A stretch of 64,000 bases of DNA, from assembly GCF_009389715.1 (NCBI RefSeq), contig NW_024067908.1, positions 1 to 64,000 of the forward strand, read 5' to 3'. Below the pieces are notes generated by a model. That model did no database searches. It was given only the letters and a program-made list of their open reading frames with translations, and was not told where the DNA came from. A program made the translations under genes and the position numbers. Shown piece by piece: positions 1 to 12,600 of the stretch (position 1 is the first letter of the stretch; the number at the start of each line of letters is the position of its first letter). This DNA comes from Phoenix dactylifera. Taxonomy: Eukaryota > Streptophyta > Magnoliopsida > Arecales > Arecaceae.

Positions 1-104
1 TAAGGCGAGCCACCGGGGGAGCCGGCCCTCGGCAACCAACCCCTTCAAGACGGCGACGCCATCGGATTCCTCCCTCGACAACCTCGATAGGCCAATCGGG
101 GACT

Positions 105-614
105 TCATCGGCGTCTCCCAGGTTGCCCTGATTCCCCAAGAGGGATCTGCGTCAACGAAAAAGAAGCGCCCTTCCAGCCGTGAATGGAGGTAGGAGCCTC
201 CTTGACGAGGCCGCACCCTCGCCGCGCCGCAAAGCACCACCACCCTTTGTCCTGGGGGTGGCCGCTCAGGCCGTAGCATTCCCAAAAGACATTCAGGGTG
301 GCGGGAACCTCGTGCATGCGGCAGAGAACCTGAAAGGCCGTCAGGGCGCGCCATGAGTTCGGCACCAGTTGCGTCGGCGCCACTCTTAAACCCCGAAGCA
401 CCTGAACGACTAAGTCCGAGGGGGGAAAGCGGAACCCGGCCTGAAGAATGCCCTCATTGATGGCAACCTTCCCTGGAGGAGGATGGGACATCCTCTCCTC
501 AGGCCCCGGGAGCGTAACATTGCAGGCCTCGGGAAGGTGGTATCGAGCCACGAACCTATCTAGGTCTTCGGCGACCAGCTCCGACTTAATGCGGTCTGCT
601 CTCACTTCGCCCAT
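105..614 (-). CDS. Antisense extra ORF of the Tat-like element, Transposase_28-like domain
   Basis: A 169-residue open frame runs opposite to the retrotransposon. It carries the pattern of the plant gypsy-associated domain (Pfam PF04195, named from memory): a leading YHLPE segment, then PGPEERMSHPPPG, LVPNSWRALTAFQVLCR, GWWCFAARRG and SIHGWKGASF. The domain's biochemical role is unknown to me. In related elements such ORFs may be expressed from their own promoter. A TATTTAA-like motif on the minus strand near 877-884 could serve, but this is weak. It is element-borne, not a host gene. Confidence 0.65.
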   Translation of the reverse strand: MGEVRADRIKSELVAEDLDRFVARYHLPEACNVTLPGPEERMSHPPPGKVAINEGILQAGFRFPPSDLVVQVLRGLRVAPTQLVPNSWRALTAFQVLCRMHEVPATLNVFWECYGLSGHPQDKGWWCFAARRGCGLVKEAPTSIHGWKGASFSLTQIPLGESGQPGRRR

Positions 615-1211
615 CCCTAATGGCCAGTGAATCTACGGTCAGGACGGGGTCAAGAAGGGGGAAAGGACCGGAACGACTGGAGTACACTAATACAAAAGGA
701 GAAAGTATGGAGAGCCTTAAATTGAAGAATGGGGCAACTCACCGGAAGAGAAGGAAGAACGGCTCCGAGAGCGTCAAAGGAGGAGCAAGCGAACAGTCCG
801 ACGGCAATGACGGCAGCGCAAAGGAGAAACTCGAAGATGTCTGTAAAGAGAAAGGCGGACGGAGGAGGGCCCCCGGTTAAATAGGCGGAAAGGTGGGTGA
901 CGCCTCGGTGACGCCAGAGGACGCCTGGCTGCCGAAGGGTCGCTCGCGCCCCAAAGGCGAATCGACGCCATTAAGGAAGGATGTCCGCCGAAATCCTCAG
1001 ACTGCCAGGTCAGCAACAACCGCCATACGCCATAAAGAAGGGCGGGGAGCTCGAAGCGCGCGCGCCTCTCCGAGGGATGGCGGCAATCTCGAAGCATCAC
1101 TCCCTTCACCCGTTCCCCTTCTGGTTCCAGGCTCGGAAGTGGGGGGCTACTGTTACGGGGGAACTTAGCCACCATGCCCCACGTGACCGGCACGCGCGCC
1201 CAGGAAGACTA

Positions 1212-1530
1212 CGGCAGCCCCTTGATCCAGCAATCCGACCCCGAGTCGGACATCTTCGGCTCCGCAGCCCGACCCCGAGTCGGCTGCCCCTTGATCCAGC
1301 AATCCGACCCCGAGTCGGACATCTTCGGCTCCGCAGCCCGACCCCGAGTCGGCTGCCCTTGATCCAGTAACCCGACCCCGAGTCGGATATCTTCGGCTTC
1401 GCAGCCCGACCCCGAGTCGGCTGCCCCTTGATCCAGCAGTCCGACCCCGAGTCGGATATCTTCGGCTTCGCAGCCCGACCCCGAGTCGGCTGCCCCTTGA
1501 TCCAGCAGTCCGACCCCGAGTCGGCAATCT
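1212..1530. repeat. Tandem array of a 69-bp unit in LTR U3
   Basis: The phrase TTGATCCAGCA starts at 1222, 1291, 1359, 1428 and 1497, so the period is 69, 68, 69 and 69 bp. There are four full units and part of a fifth. Each unit contains CCGACCCCGAGTCGG twice, a short palindrome with CCGAC/GTCGG arms and a CCCGA centre. The second copy ends GGCTGCCCC and the first is followed by ATCTTCGGCT or a close variant. Confidence 0.95.
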
Positions 1531-1574
1531 CTCGACAACGACAGGCTGTTCCCCTGAAGCACGCCGCGACCCTC

Positions 1575-1716
1575 TGCTCCACTACTCCCTGCAACGGTCG
1601 TATCCGGCGCTGCTCCACGATCTCCTGTAACAGCCGTACAAAGCGGAGCTCCACTACGCCCTGTCATGGCCGTACCCAGCGCTACCCCACGACGCCCTGT
1701 AACGGCCATGTCAGTG
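1575..1716. repeat. Second, degenerate ~36-bp tandem array in the LTR
   Basis: Four degenerate copies of a unit beginning GCTCCACTAC and containing CCCTGTAACGGCCGTA-like sequence start at about 1575, 1612, 1648 and 1681. They are more diverged than the 69-bp array next to them, so this array is probably older. Confidence 0.7.
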
Positions 1717-2230
1717 GCAACTCCATCGTGCCACACGATGACCAACCCCCCAAAGGACCCCCCAGCTGGTATATATGCGGCTGGGGGGAGAAGGGGGAGG
1801 TAAAGCAAGAACTTCCAGTGCATTCTCTTACTTGCTACTATTATTCTCCTTTCCTCCAATCTCCTCTGAATGATGTGAGGGCCCCCACTACCCCAGTGGT
1901 GGTGCGAGGCTTGCTTGCAGGTTTCCCGGTGGAAAGTGGAGCGCAATCAACACCAACCAAGCAACCCAAACGGAACCCCGTTCACACCGCTGTGCCAATC
2001 GTTTCCGGTTTGGACCACCAGCAACAAAAGGTATAACATATTATAATTATTATCATGATATATTAATATTTTATTAAATATAATATTTTTAGGAATTAAA
2101 TTTAGGGTTTCTTATTTTCTTTGTTGAAACTCCTACAGATTTTTATAATATAAAGAAACATTTTCTATAATTATAATATTTTATTATGAATATTTTCTAA
2201 CCCACCAAAAGCTTAGCCAAACGGGCTAAG

Positions 2231-2801
2231 GCCCTGTTTGGGGGAGCTGTTAGTAGTAGAGCTTTTGGAAGTAGAGCTGTCTGAAGCAAAGCGTTTATAA
2301 AAAGTTGTTGCTGTTTGGTAACTACATTTCTAAAGTGCTGTGGCACTTTAACATGTATTTAGTAAACAAACTAAGAAAGTACTTTTGTGTGAAATGACCA
2401 TAAAGGACATTACCAGTATTATACAACAGAGTATAATAAAATATAATATGTATTATACATAAATTTAATATTAATGTAATGTAATATAATATATTATAAT
2501 ATAGTACTATAACATTATGTATATAGAATATAATTTAATATAATATAAATTATTAACATAACATACCAATGTATTATGATATAATGTAATATAATATTAA
2601 TTTATAGTATAATACAATAATAAATATATAAAATATTATAATTATTAGTGTAAATTAATTTTCATCCTTCTAATGATCATTTTCTCTCTAACAAATTTTC
2701 TAGCTAGGCGATAAAATTGGTTAAATAAATTACTAATATTTTTATTTATTTATTTATTTTATTTAGATCAATTATTTGCCACTCACTCATTATTTTTCTT
2801 T

Positions 2802-2836
<35 letters not shown>

Positions 2837-3298
2837 TTATTTTATTTCATTGAAATATAGAGGGGTCGCCGGCCATGAGTGGTGGCCGACATGGTGGCTA
2901 CCACCGTGGCAACCACGAGCTCCCAAAACAAAAAAAGAAAAGAAAAAAAAAGAAGAAGAAGAAGAAGGAACAGAGGCGACGGCGTTGAGAGGAAGAAGAA
3001 GATAGAGAGGGAGAGGGAGGGGATGGGTGAGAGAGGAAGAGATGAGATGAGGGTTTTAGGAGGAAAAAGTGAGATTTAAATGGGGTATTTTGGTTCCAAA
3101 AAATAGTTTCCCGACAAAACTGAAAACAGCGTTTTCGAAAGCTCCAAATTAGAGCTTCTCCCCAAAAGTTGTTTTCAGCTTCCCGCAAAAACTGAAACAG
3201 CTTTCTGAAAGTTTTATCAAATACTATTTTTTATCTAAAAGTATTTTTGGAGGGCCAAAAAATTCTTTTTAGCCTCCAAAAGCTCCCCCAAACAGGGC
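2231..3298. mobile_element. Non-autonomous DNA transposon, possibly PIF/Harbinger-like
   Basis: The ends are inverted copies: GCCCTGTTTGGGGGAGCT at the left and AGCTCCCCCAAACAGGGC at the right. AAG lies on both outer sides (2228-2230 and 3299-3301), fitting a 3-bp target duplication. Subterminal parts are also related (AGAGCTTTTGGAAG-like, CTCCAAAAGCT-like). The 1.07-kb interior is AT-rich, includes a TTTA microsatellite and a purine-rich run, and encodes no transposase. The GGCCCTGTTTGG start resembles many Harbinger/Tourist-type elements, but the usual TWA target is not seen, so the superfamily is tentative. Confidence 0.75.
2741..2838. repeat. TTTA/ATTT microsatellite
   Basis: Repeated TTTA units occur in two blocks (about 2741-2760 and 2800-2838), separated by about 40 bp of unrelated AT-rich sequence. 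Both lie inside the DNA element at 2231-3298. Confidence 0.85.
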
Positions 3299-3622
3299 AA
3301 GTCCTCCTTTCTGTTCAGCCAGTGTGACAATTCCAGCCAAACCCTCGTTCTAAAGTTTAATTACCAATTGCTCCTTGAGCGTCGCTCGCATATCTCCCTC
3401 CCGCCCGTTGCCGTCTTCCGCCCTATTCACTCCCAGTTGTCTATTCCATGGAGCCCTCCTTGCCCTCCCATTCCTCGAAGTCGTTGCCCTTCCCTTTCCT
3501 TCGAGTTTGAGGGCTAGGGTTTTCCCCACTCCTCCGACACCGAGCTCTCCTTTCCTTCTCTTCTCTCCCAAACCCTAACCCTATCCGTCGCTCCTTCGCG
3601 GACGTCCTCCGCCTCTGTTCCC

Positions 3623-6600
3623 ATGGATTATGGATATCGAGCAGCCGAAGACTCCAATCCCTTGCTCTTCTCCTCCACCTCCTCCTCCGCCTCCACCACC
3701 ACGAATAGCTATTTCACGGAGCAGGCATTGCGCGGTGAGGGGAAAAGTCTCGTTTTTTTCGATCGTTTTGATGCTTGTTGTCTTGATCAAGAAGTAAAAT
3801 TCGGTTCTTGATCTGTGTTTCTTGATCAGCGGGCTACATTGACGTTGGGGGAGACATCAGAAGGGGCGATTTTATGCAGCCGATCACATCCAGAGAAGCC
3901 CTGCAGCGAGAGCTCCAGAAGGAGCGGATCCGGGAGAGCTCATCGCGAGAGACATCGCTCGAAGGAGAATCTTGGAGGAAGAAGTGAGGAGGGAGTTGGA
4001 ACTCGAGCGCGCGATGGCCGTGAGACGGCTTCAGCCGGAGAGGTACTCCTCGGTGGCGGGGGCCCGGGTGCACCCTGAGGCGGGATTAGAGCGTGGAATG
4101 CAGATTGGTCTAGAAGCTAGAATTGTGGACAGGTTCGGGGCCCCTCGGGTGCCATATGTCTCCAGAAGATAGGGTTCATGAGTGGTCACCTCCTCCATCA
4201 CTTCCTCCCAAACCGGTGGTGAGAAGGAAGCTGCTTCTGCCTCAGCAACAGCCTGAGGTGTCGCACTTTAGACAGGTGCAAACCTGTACTCGCTTACTCC
4301 TTGTACTTTTCCTTATATTGTTTGTGATTCTATACTTTTTGACGATTTCTTGAGCTGCTTTAGCCACTACATTTCATGCTAAATCTTTGCTTCCTTACTG
4401 CGAGAACATTCATCGGAATTCAAAACCCTCCCTTGTCTTTTATGATTCTTTTAACTTTTAGCATTAGTACTCTACCATGTTCAATTCACAAGAAACTGAA
4501 ATAAATAATTAGTCATAGCTCATCTTTTCAAAAAAAGCATAAACAACCAAAAAATACACACTATGTTTATGATATGGTAGATTTGTCGATTCTACGCAAA
4601 AACATAATCATTCTTTGTGTTTATATGCTGTTTATAAAATAAATCAACTGTAGTTTTTTTTTGAATATGGACAAAACTAGACTTACTTATCATAGCTGGG
4701 ACCTTCAAAGGTATTTATGGAATGGCTGCTATTTATTTGGATATTAGTTGACCAGAGAAGATATGTGCCTTTTTAGTTAGTCTCCATGGCTCTTTAGCCA
4801 GTGCATAAAGAGTAGTATTATAGAAAGGCTGTGTCAGATAAGACCCAATATGTGAACCTTGTTGGACAACAAAGCAGATCTGATTGAATCTGTCATTAAT
4901 ATTAGAATAAAAGAAAAGGAAACTCTGTTGTAAAGACTGGAAATCCTTAGTGGATTCTAGGGTATCCAGAGAATAAGAATTGGGAGGATTCCTAAAATTC
5001 AAAATTGTCTCTATTTAATGTATAATAGATATAATGTCACAGGATGCTGGCATTTATTTTGCCTATGAAAGCAGCTTTTAAAGAAGCATTTTGAAGGATG
5101 ATTCTGCATGCACGTTTGTCCACATTCTGGTAGCAAGTTTTTTTTTTTTCAACCAAAAGACGGATAGGTCGGTCATTTTAATTTGTTCCGATACTTAGAT
5201 GAATTGAGATCTTGGTCTATCTTGGCTATGTTGGAAGTGTAGCAAAGTTGAGAAAGAGCCGGGATATCCCGGAATCTTGGCGAATATATAGGAAGCAAGA
5301 TATAGACATATTGACAGATATGGTAAATCCAGGATTAAGTGTACTTATGAGGCATTAAGATTAAAAACCCATTTAAGGAGGCATTAAGTTTAAAAACCAT
5401 TTAAGAATGTAGAATGAAAAACTGAAATCTCAGCCATATATTGATATTGTATCAGCTGGTATTTTGGAGAAATGAAAAACATGTTTGGTTGAAATGACAT
5501 AGTAACTTAAAAATCTTATTCAAAAAATCACTAGATATATGAGGCAATTTTTTGTTAGTCTTCAGTATGGCAGCCTTTGCAGTACCAGTTGATGAGAAGT
5601 AATACGAAGCTGTAAGATAGCTTACCTGCTTCCAGAACTCACTGTAAACTTGAACCCACATCCACTTTTTAAGCACTTACTTAAAGTGTTTTTGAAATAT
5701 CCACTTACCTGTGCTTATGCCCCTACCCTCTCTTCCACCTGCTCTTGATTCTGGCATCGATGTTCTTACTTGTGCATGACTTTTTTTGTGATATTTTTCT
5801 GTGTGATATGTTTGGTTATTATGACTATAGACAACCTTGTCACTTTGATTGAGAAAATATAGTGGCAGGATGGCAGCATCAGCCAAACATTCGATTTCTT
5901 GATTCTTGCTACAGTTTAAGCTATATGTACTTGTGATGAGTCTCGTGCAAAACCTGCATTTCTTAGTTTAAGCAACAGTCAGCTGTCGCTATCGGGAAAC
6001 TTATTTTACCCTTGCATAGTTGACGATGTATGCTAGTTTATATGACATTATTTAAGTCTATTTAATGTAGGAAATCTATTTTCTCTTTTTTACGGAACTA
6101 GTAATGTTGGGATGTCTTCTCTTTCTACCATTATCTTGCCTCCATTAATGTTCTTATTAGCAAAAGCAATAAATCATCTTTGGTCTCAAGTTTCATCTTT
6201 GACAAGTAGGGACGCCTATGGGCAGGACTGTGGGCCAGATTTTACATTGTTCAAATTGGGCCATTGGACCGATCCCGTCGAAAATTTTGAGAAAACCTAT
6301 TGACCATCAAAGATGCATGTAGATGGAAAAATGACTATATAGCTAAGTAAATTATCTCTTTTAGATTGCATGCTTAATGGTTTATAGAAATGGAATTCAT
6401 CAGATAAATGTCCGCAGGTTAACATGATTGTAATGTTATGATACTAGATATTATTCAATTTCTGTACTATGTGCTTGGATTTCAGAGTGGAATTTGTTCT
6501 CTAAATTCAGCAACAGATTGGGCACATATCTTTTTTTTTTGTTTTCGAGGAGTCAATGAGGCTGTAGAAACTGATACTGCCACCTATACAAATACATTTT

Positions 6601-9600
6601 GCTCATTATCTTCTGGACTATGAGTTGGATTTGGTGATATTCTGATAATAGTTCAGATCGAAATCCTGAATCAGATTAGATATTCTAATGTGAAAAGGTG
6701 GGATTGTGGAAAGATCCAAATTGTTTATAAGTATGCGCCCAAAAACTTGTATTGGTTGTCTCTCTCCTGTACCTCTTTTATTATAACTAGCCATATTGTT
6801 AAATACATACCATGATGAATTTCTATAATCTACAAAAATGCCCATCATTGTGAGTTCTTAGTTTAATGTTTTCCACAGATCACAAAGCCAATTTATCCAT
6901 TACTATTAGTAAATTTTCCTTCTACAAGACCTTTGGCATCCATTGAATAAGTGTGCTCTTCCATGATGATGAAAGTGTCCCACTAGTTAGATGATTTTAG
7001 AACACTGTCAAAATGGTGTAATTCTATGTCCATTTACTATCTACAGTATCTATTATATCCAATATAACCTTGTTGAGATGCTTGTGGCATGGTCTTTCAG
7101 ACTCAGCTTGAAATTTTACCAATGAAACTGAGTTTTGCCTCATACATTAGTATATTAATTTTGAGTTATGAAATTCCTGATGTTTTTTCTTAAAAAAAAA
7201 AGAGTTTATTTAATATTCAAAAATATTTTTTTTAATGAAGTTATATAATTGAAAGCTAAATTATGTTGTTAGAATGGTAGATTTGAGCAAAGAACTTCAG
7301 ATATGAGAAGTTTTATCACAGCAATGTCATTTTCTATTAGATGTTGTTAGAACGATTAATAACAACCACCATACCATAGCAACATGTCTGTTAAGAAAAG
7401 TTTTTTATAATCTTTTGGGCTTTGTAACTCTCTGCTGCAACCATGATAGCCATTTGCAGTTGCTGCTGTATGTGGCCATTTTACACCAATCACAAACATT
7501 ATGATTCTATTGTTAAATCTAATATTATATATCTCACTGTTCCTATAGCAGAAACAATTAACAGTTGTAGAGTTGATCTAAATTGAGCTGTGCCCATTTT
7601 TTGTCACAACAAATATGTAACAAGCTATAAAAAGAGAGTTAAAGTTCATGTGAAATTGTTTATTTGGTGATTAAGTAAAATTATTTTATTATAGTAACTG
7701 TGTGCATGCCTTATGTGTTGACATATTGACCTGATTGCTATTAAACTTGATGGTGAGCAATGTGTGTGAAGGATGAAGTATTAATATTTCGTCATAAACC
7801 GGTGTTAGCAGGTGGCTGGTTTTAGTTTCTTTAACATTTTTATTGACTACATTTTGGTCTGTACCCTTGCTTTTCTATGGTTTTCCTTCAAATTCGTATC
7901 ATGCAGAAATCTTGTGACCATTCAAGTAGGGTTCACAAACAAATTTTCTGCAGTCTTCTCCAACTTGATTGGGCTCATCTCTGTGTTTATGGCATATCAT
8001 TATAATCATGTTCAGGTTGATCTAGTCGCTGAAAAAATTGAGTTATATTGTTTGAATTGGATTCAGTGTTGTAGTTATATTGAATCCGAACATTACCCAG
8101 CCATATTACCCAGTTTTGAATTCTAATATGGTTTGTTTCAACTATAATTGACTTGACCTGTTTATAGCCTCTCATAATTGCAAATTTGTGATGAAAGAAA
8201 AGAGGAAAAGAAGAAATACTGTTCCACGTCATCAGGTTGACCAAAATGCATTTCATATAGATATGACAGGAAAACATGCTGAACATTAAAAGATACTCTA
8301 TTTACTTAGCATGTGGTACTTCTAAACTCAATATGGGAAAGTCACTGAACAGGATATGTTGTTTTATGTAGTATTTATCCAGCAACATGAGAAGACAAAC
8401 AAATAAAAAAGAGGAAAACTTACTCATCAGCCATGAAAAACTGACTCTTCTCCTAATGGAACACCTTCTTTGCTCATTATCCTTTGTTTTACTGATAAGG
8501 GGTAGTGTTCTGTAATGAATTTAAGATGGCTGAAAAATGGTTGGTGTGCAGCCATTTGTCATGGTCTATGAATCCGACTGATAAAAGTACTTCTAATTTC
8601 TAAAAGTAATTGAAATGATTAATATAAATTTTAACTTTTGAAAATTTAATGATATTATGTCATCTTGGGCTGACAAAGAAATTTACAATATTGGTATATC
8701 TAATTATGTTAGTTGTGGAAGAGTTAAAAATACACTTAGGAATTAGATAGTCTAGAAGCATGTGTTATCGAACCTGCTTGCATATATGCGAGTGCCCCAT
8801 AAATTTTAAAGAATTGCACTTACAGTATTTTTTTCACAGAAATGAAAAAGAAATTATAATGCGAATGGGAATGGAAACTAGAGAAACAGAAGACCAGTGC
8901 ATGGAAAAGGAATGAGTTCTATTCCAATATTGAACGTAGCTAGTGATATTTCAAATGAAGTTGGTTTATAGTAATTTTCAAACTATACCCTTGATTAGGA
9001 ATAAAACCATGTTTTGGAACACCAGTTATAATTGTTTTTGAGTCCTCCCACAGTATTACATACAAACATAACTGACTTTTAAATAGCAGTCATCATTCGG
9101 TTATAATGGTCATTATTTTTACATTTCATTGTTCATCTCAAATGTTAACTAATCATCCATTAAAACTTTATACCATAAATGTCACTAATTAGTCCACACC
9201 AAATATATCATCCGTTCTTATTTTATATCATAATTGTTGATAATTAGTTCATACCAAAATAACTTCATTCTCATTTCATAGGAATATTCCTATCACTTAA
9301 AGGAGTGGAATCAGAACTCTCTATTTAAAGAAATGGTGATTCCAAGGAAATGTGATTTTGTTACTTGTTGCGCAAAATATTGAAATGAAGCCAAAACTAG
9401 AATCCCCATTCCATTCCTTCCCTTATTCTGCAATCCAAACTTAGCATTAATGTAAGTGTATACATTACTAAATCTCAGAGTGGATTGGACCAAACTAAGT
9501 GTGTCTGCAAAGTAGTCCCTTGTATAAAAGTGCAAGGTGATCACATATGTTTGGACACTTGATATTATGTCCATTGCTCTTATTGGGACAGCTGGCAATG

Positions 9601-12600
9601 GGCTATGAGGGGTTGGCATGAGGTCTAATATTGGTTTTTTTTCTTTTATTTCCTGTGACATCGTGCATCTTAGAATTTTAGAATACTAACCAGTCCAAGG
9701 AGGAAAAGGCTAGTCTAGCATAACTGCTTTGAGATTTCTAACTTCTTTGTGTGTGTGTGTGTTTAGGGGGGGGGGGGGGGAGGGGGGGAGGAAGGGGGGG
9801 TTGATGATTTTCTAAATGTGGAATGCTTAAATTGTCATATAACTATTATGGTATTTCCTGTTGAAGTATATAGAGTATCTTTTCCCAATCTCTTTTTTGC
9901 AATCATCTTTTCTCTTCTGTTCATCTAAAGTAGCATGAGTACTCAAGAGGTGTTTCATGTGCAAAGCGGAAATCATGAAAATTGTGAACTATAAGCATGT
10001 AATCCTAGGTCATAGATTTGCATATCACTGTCAGGAGAATTTTTATGGGAAAAATATTATGATCTAGGAATCAATGCTTTGTTAGATATTTTATCGGAAT
10101 TTTTATTTGATTTTTAATCTTCACTTCTGAAAACTTCTCTATTATCCTACTTATCAAGATGTTGATTGATATGGTTTTGTTTATGAATGTAATCAGTTTT
10201 GATATAATTAGGTTGAGGTTTCAAGCTTCCTTGATAAAAGCTGAGGGTTGACTAGCCAATCACTGAACTTAGATTTTTGTTGATCGGTTGTACACATGGA
10301 AAACACACTCACTTATTAATTTCTTCCTAAGAATCAAGCTGACTGACTGGAATGGAAAGGTAATAATAAGAAGAAAAGCTGTCCATTCATTTCTTGTCTT
10401 TTACGTTAACAGATGAAGGTACTTTGCATGTACCTGCTACTTAGTTGATGTTTCCTTAGTCATACCCATTTGTGAGTTAAAGTTAGTGGTTGATTCTTGT
10501 CAAACCTATTCAGTGAACTACGAAATTTCCATGTTTTTAAATTTTCAATACCATTTTGAAGTTTTTCTTGCAATAATAAGCTATGGTTTGAATTGGAATT
10601 ATATATTTAGATATCATTCTAAACCTTAAATTTTCTATCCAAGAAAGACCTTAAGATCACCAACAAGCCTTGTCCTATCTATATGGAAATGGTTTTACAT
10701 ATCGAGATGTGCTCTAAAAGTTTGAAAACATTTTATGACTATTGGTACAGATGATAAGGTCATTCAAATTCAATGCTAATCTCCAATCACGGGTTTTTGC
10801 ACTTGAATCATAAATTATTTCGAGGGCTTAATGCAAATGATGGACCAATTATGGAGGCCCATCTGTGCATTTTGCTTCTGCCAATTTCTATTCTAATCTG
10901 TGATAGTGACTCCACTAATCTGGCATGTCATTGAGTTCTGGAGTACAGATACAGTATCTGATCGGTTGTCCGGTTTATAATGTGCTGTCAAACTTGTTTC
11001 TGATTCCACTTTTTTGTTGACACTGGCAAAATCGGTATTATTTTTTTTTCCATAGCTCACTTATTTTTGTGATATGAAGGAGTCATCAGATTATGCAGCT
11101 AATTCACTAGGAAGGATCCTAATATTTCTGCTATGTTGTGTTGTGTTTTGATAGAAAATTGGCTGGGAGAGCGAAAATGTTTTACTTTGTTAGGGATATG
11201 TTTGTTATGTTCCTGTTTTTTCATGACTGCCTGCTGAACTCTTTCTTGGTTTCTATTGTGGGGCTATCAAATTTTACTATGCCAATATGGATTCTGTGAG
11301 TGGCTGGCAAGATATTAATTATTAAAGCTCCAGAGTCTAGACACTCTTTCAGATGGTTTCATAATTAACTTCTTTAGAGCCAAGACTAAGCTTAACTTGC
11401 TTTCTGGGAGCCAGGGACAGATTCTACTATTGATTTGGATACTAATCGGGAAGCACAAATTGGGCGTGGAGTTCTGGTGGCCATTTTGCATCCCAGATTA
11501 AACAAAGGATTTAGTTTTATGATGAAAGGCATAACTTCTCAATCACATCAACATGATCAATCAATGCCTTACTGAGTGTTTTAGCCAGTATATTTTGGAA
11601 TACACAGACATCGTAAAAATGTTATGCTTCAGGTTTACATGATATTCTTTAGTTGCAATACCTTTGTACATATTTGCTGCATAGATTTGTTAAAACTATA
11701 GGAAAAGCATCTGAAGAGATGCTTCTGTAGAAGAAGGGAAATAATCACTTCCCCAATTACTTTTCACTTTAGTATTAGGCATTTATAACATTGAATAAGC
11801 AGTTATGCATCAGGTGAGCAAGTTCTCTATCATGCCTATGGCTGGACGTGGGCTGGGCTAGGCCGAGTCATGCCCCTACCCAAACCTGGCCCGAATTTTT
11901 TTTTCGGACTTCAGGCCAGGCTTTGGCCTGAAAAATTTTGGAAAATTCAGGCTCGAGCCCAACCCGAGCCCAGACCTGACCTGAAGCCGATTGGGCTGGC
12001 CCGAATTATCCATTTGAGTTAAAAATAGGTCTAGCTTGAACCCGTTGAAGTTTAATATTTCATAATCTTGCTTCACAAGTAAATGAGCTAGCTAAACATT
12101 GACCTCTCTCCTATAACACAAGTAAATGATATATGATACATTGTTCTTAGCTAAACCATTTTAATTTGTTCTCTTCTTCCTCTTTATTCTTTCGAAATAA
12201 CAGCATACAAAAACAAATTGATTCGGGCTTGAAATCGGGCCTTGTTCGGCGCTCAGGCTCGGGTTGGGTCCGGGCCGGGCCAATGACCTACTCGATCCCA
12301 GTTCGAAAAACAAATAGGCTTTACATTTAAGCCCAAACCTGGTTTGAAATTGTTCGGGCCTGGCCTGAAGCCCGGCCCGAGCCTATTTCCAGCCCTAGAT
12401 TCATGCCACGCCATGCTTGATGGGCTCCGCAACAGTATTTAGATAAAATGAAATATTTCAATAAAAATGTTGAAAACTAAATAAATAAAGATTTCAAGTT
12501 GAAGGAAGACATTGCTCTCCAGAGGCCTAGACAATTTAAGTGTATCGTTCTTCTTGTCCCTAGAATTGGTAAAATTTGTTCATCATTTGTATGTTAATGA

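Larger units (their letters stand above)
1..2038 (+). mobile_element. Ty3/gypsy retrotransposon, Tat-like lineage, 3' portion with 3' LTR (fossil, runs off the left edge)
   Basis: The segment ends in an 888-bp LTR (1151-2038). A G-rich polypurine-type tract (about 1134-1150) directly precedes it, which sets the element on the plus strand. Upstream lies an antisense ORF with the plant 'putative gypsy type transposon' domain. Extra antisense ORFs between pol and the 3' LTR are known from Tat-lineage elements such as Retand, so I assign that lineage. Gag and pol are outside the window, so lineage is inferred from the ORF and layout only. Intactness and age cannot be judged without the 5' LTR. 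Confidence 0.75.
1151..2038 (+). repeat. 3' LTR of the Tat-like element
   Basis: The LTR starts TGTTACGGGG and ends GGTATAACA, giving TG...CA ends. A TATATATG box at about 1770-1777 precedes a G-rich and then CT-rich stretch typical of an R-U5 region. The upstream U3 part holds two different tandem arrays (1212-1530 and 1575-1716). The flank at 2039 is AT-rich; no target duplication can be tested because the other end is outside the window. Confidence 0.75.

Noticed and set aside
1212-1530. Regular repeats that could suggest a CRISPR array
   Set aside because: The units are contiguous tandem copies without variable spacers, in a plant LTR.
1106-1946. Long open frames across the Tat LTR in several frames
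   Set aside because: They arise from the 69-bp array (RGRTAGSRGSRLG-type repeats); there is no real protein.
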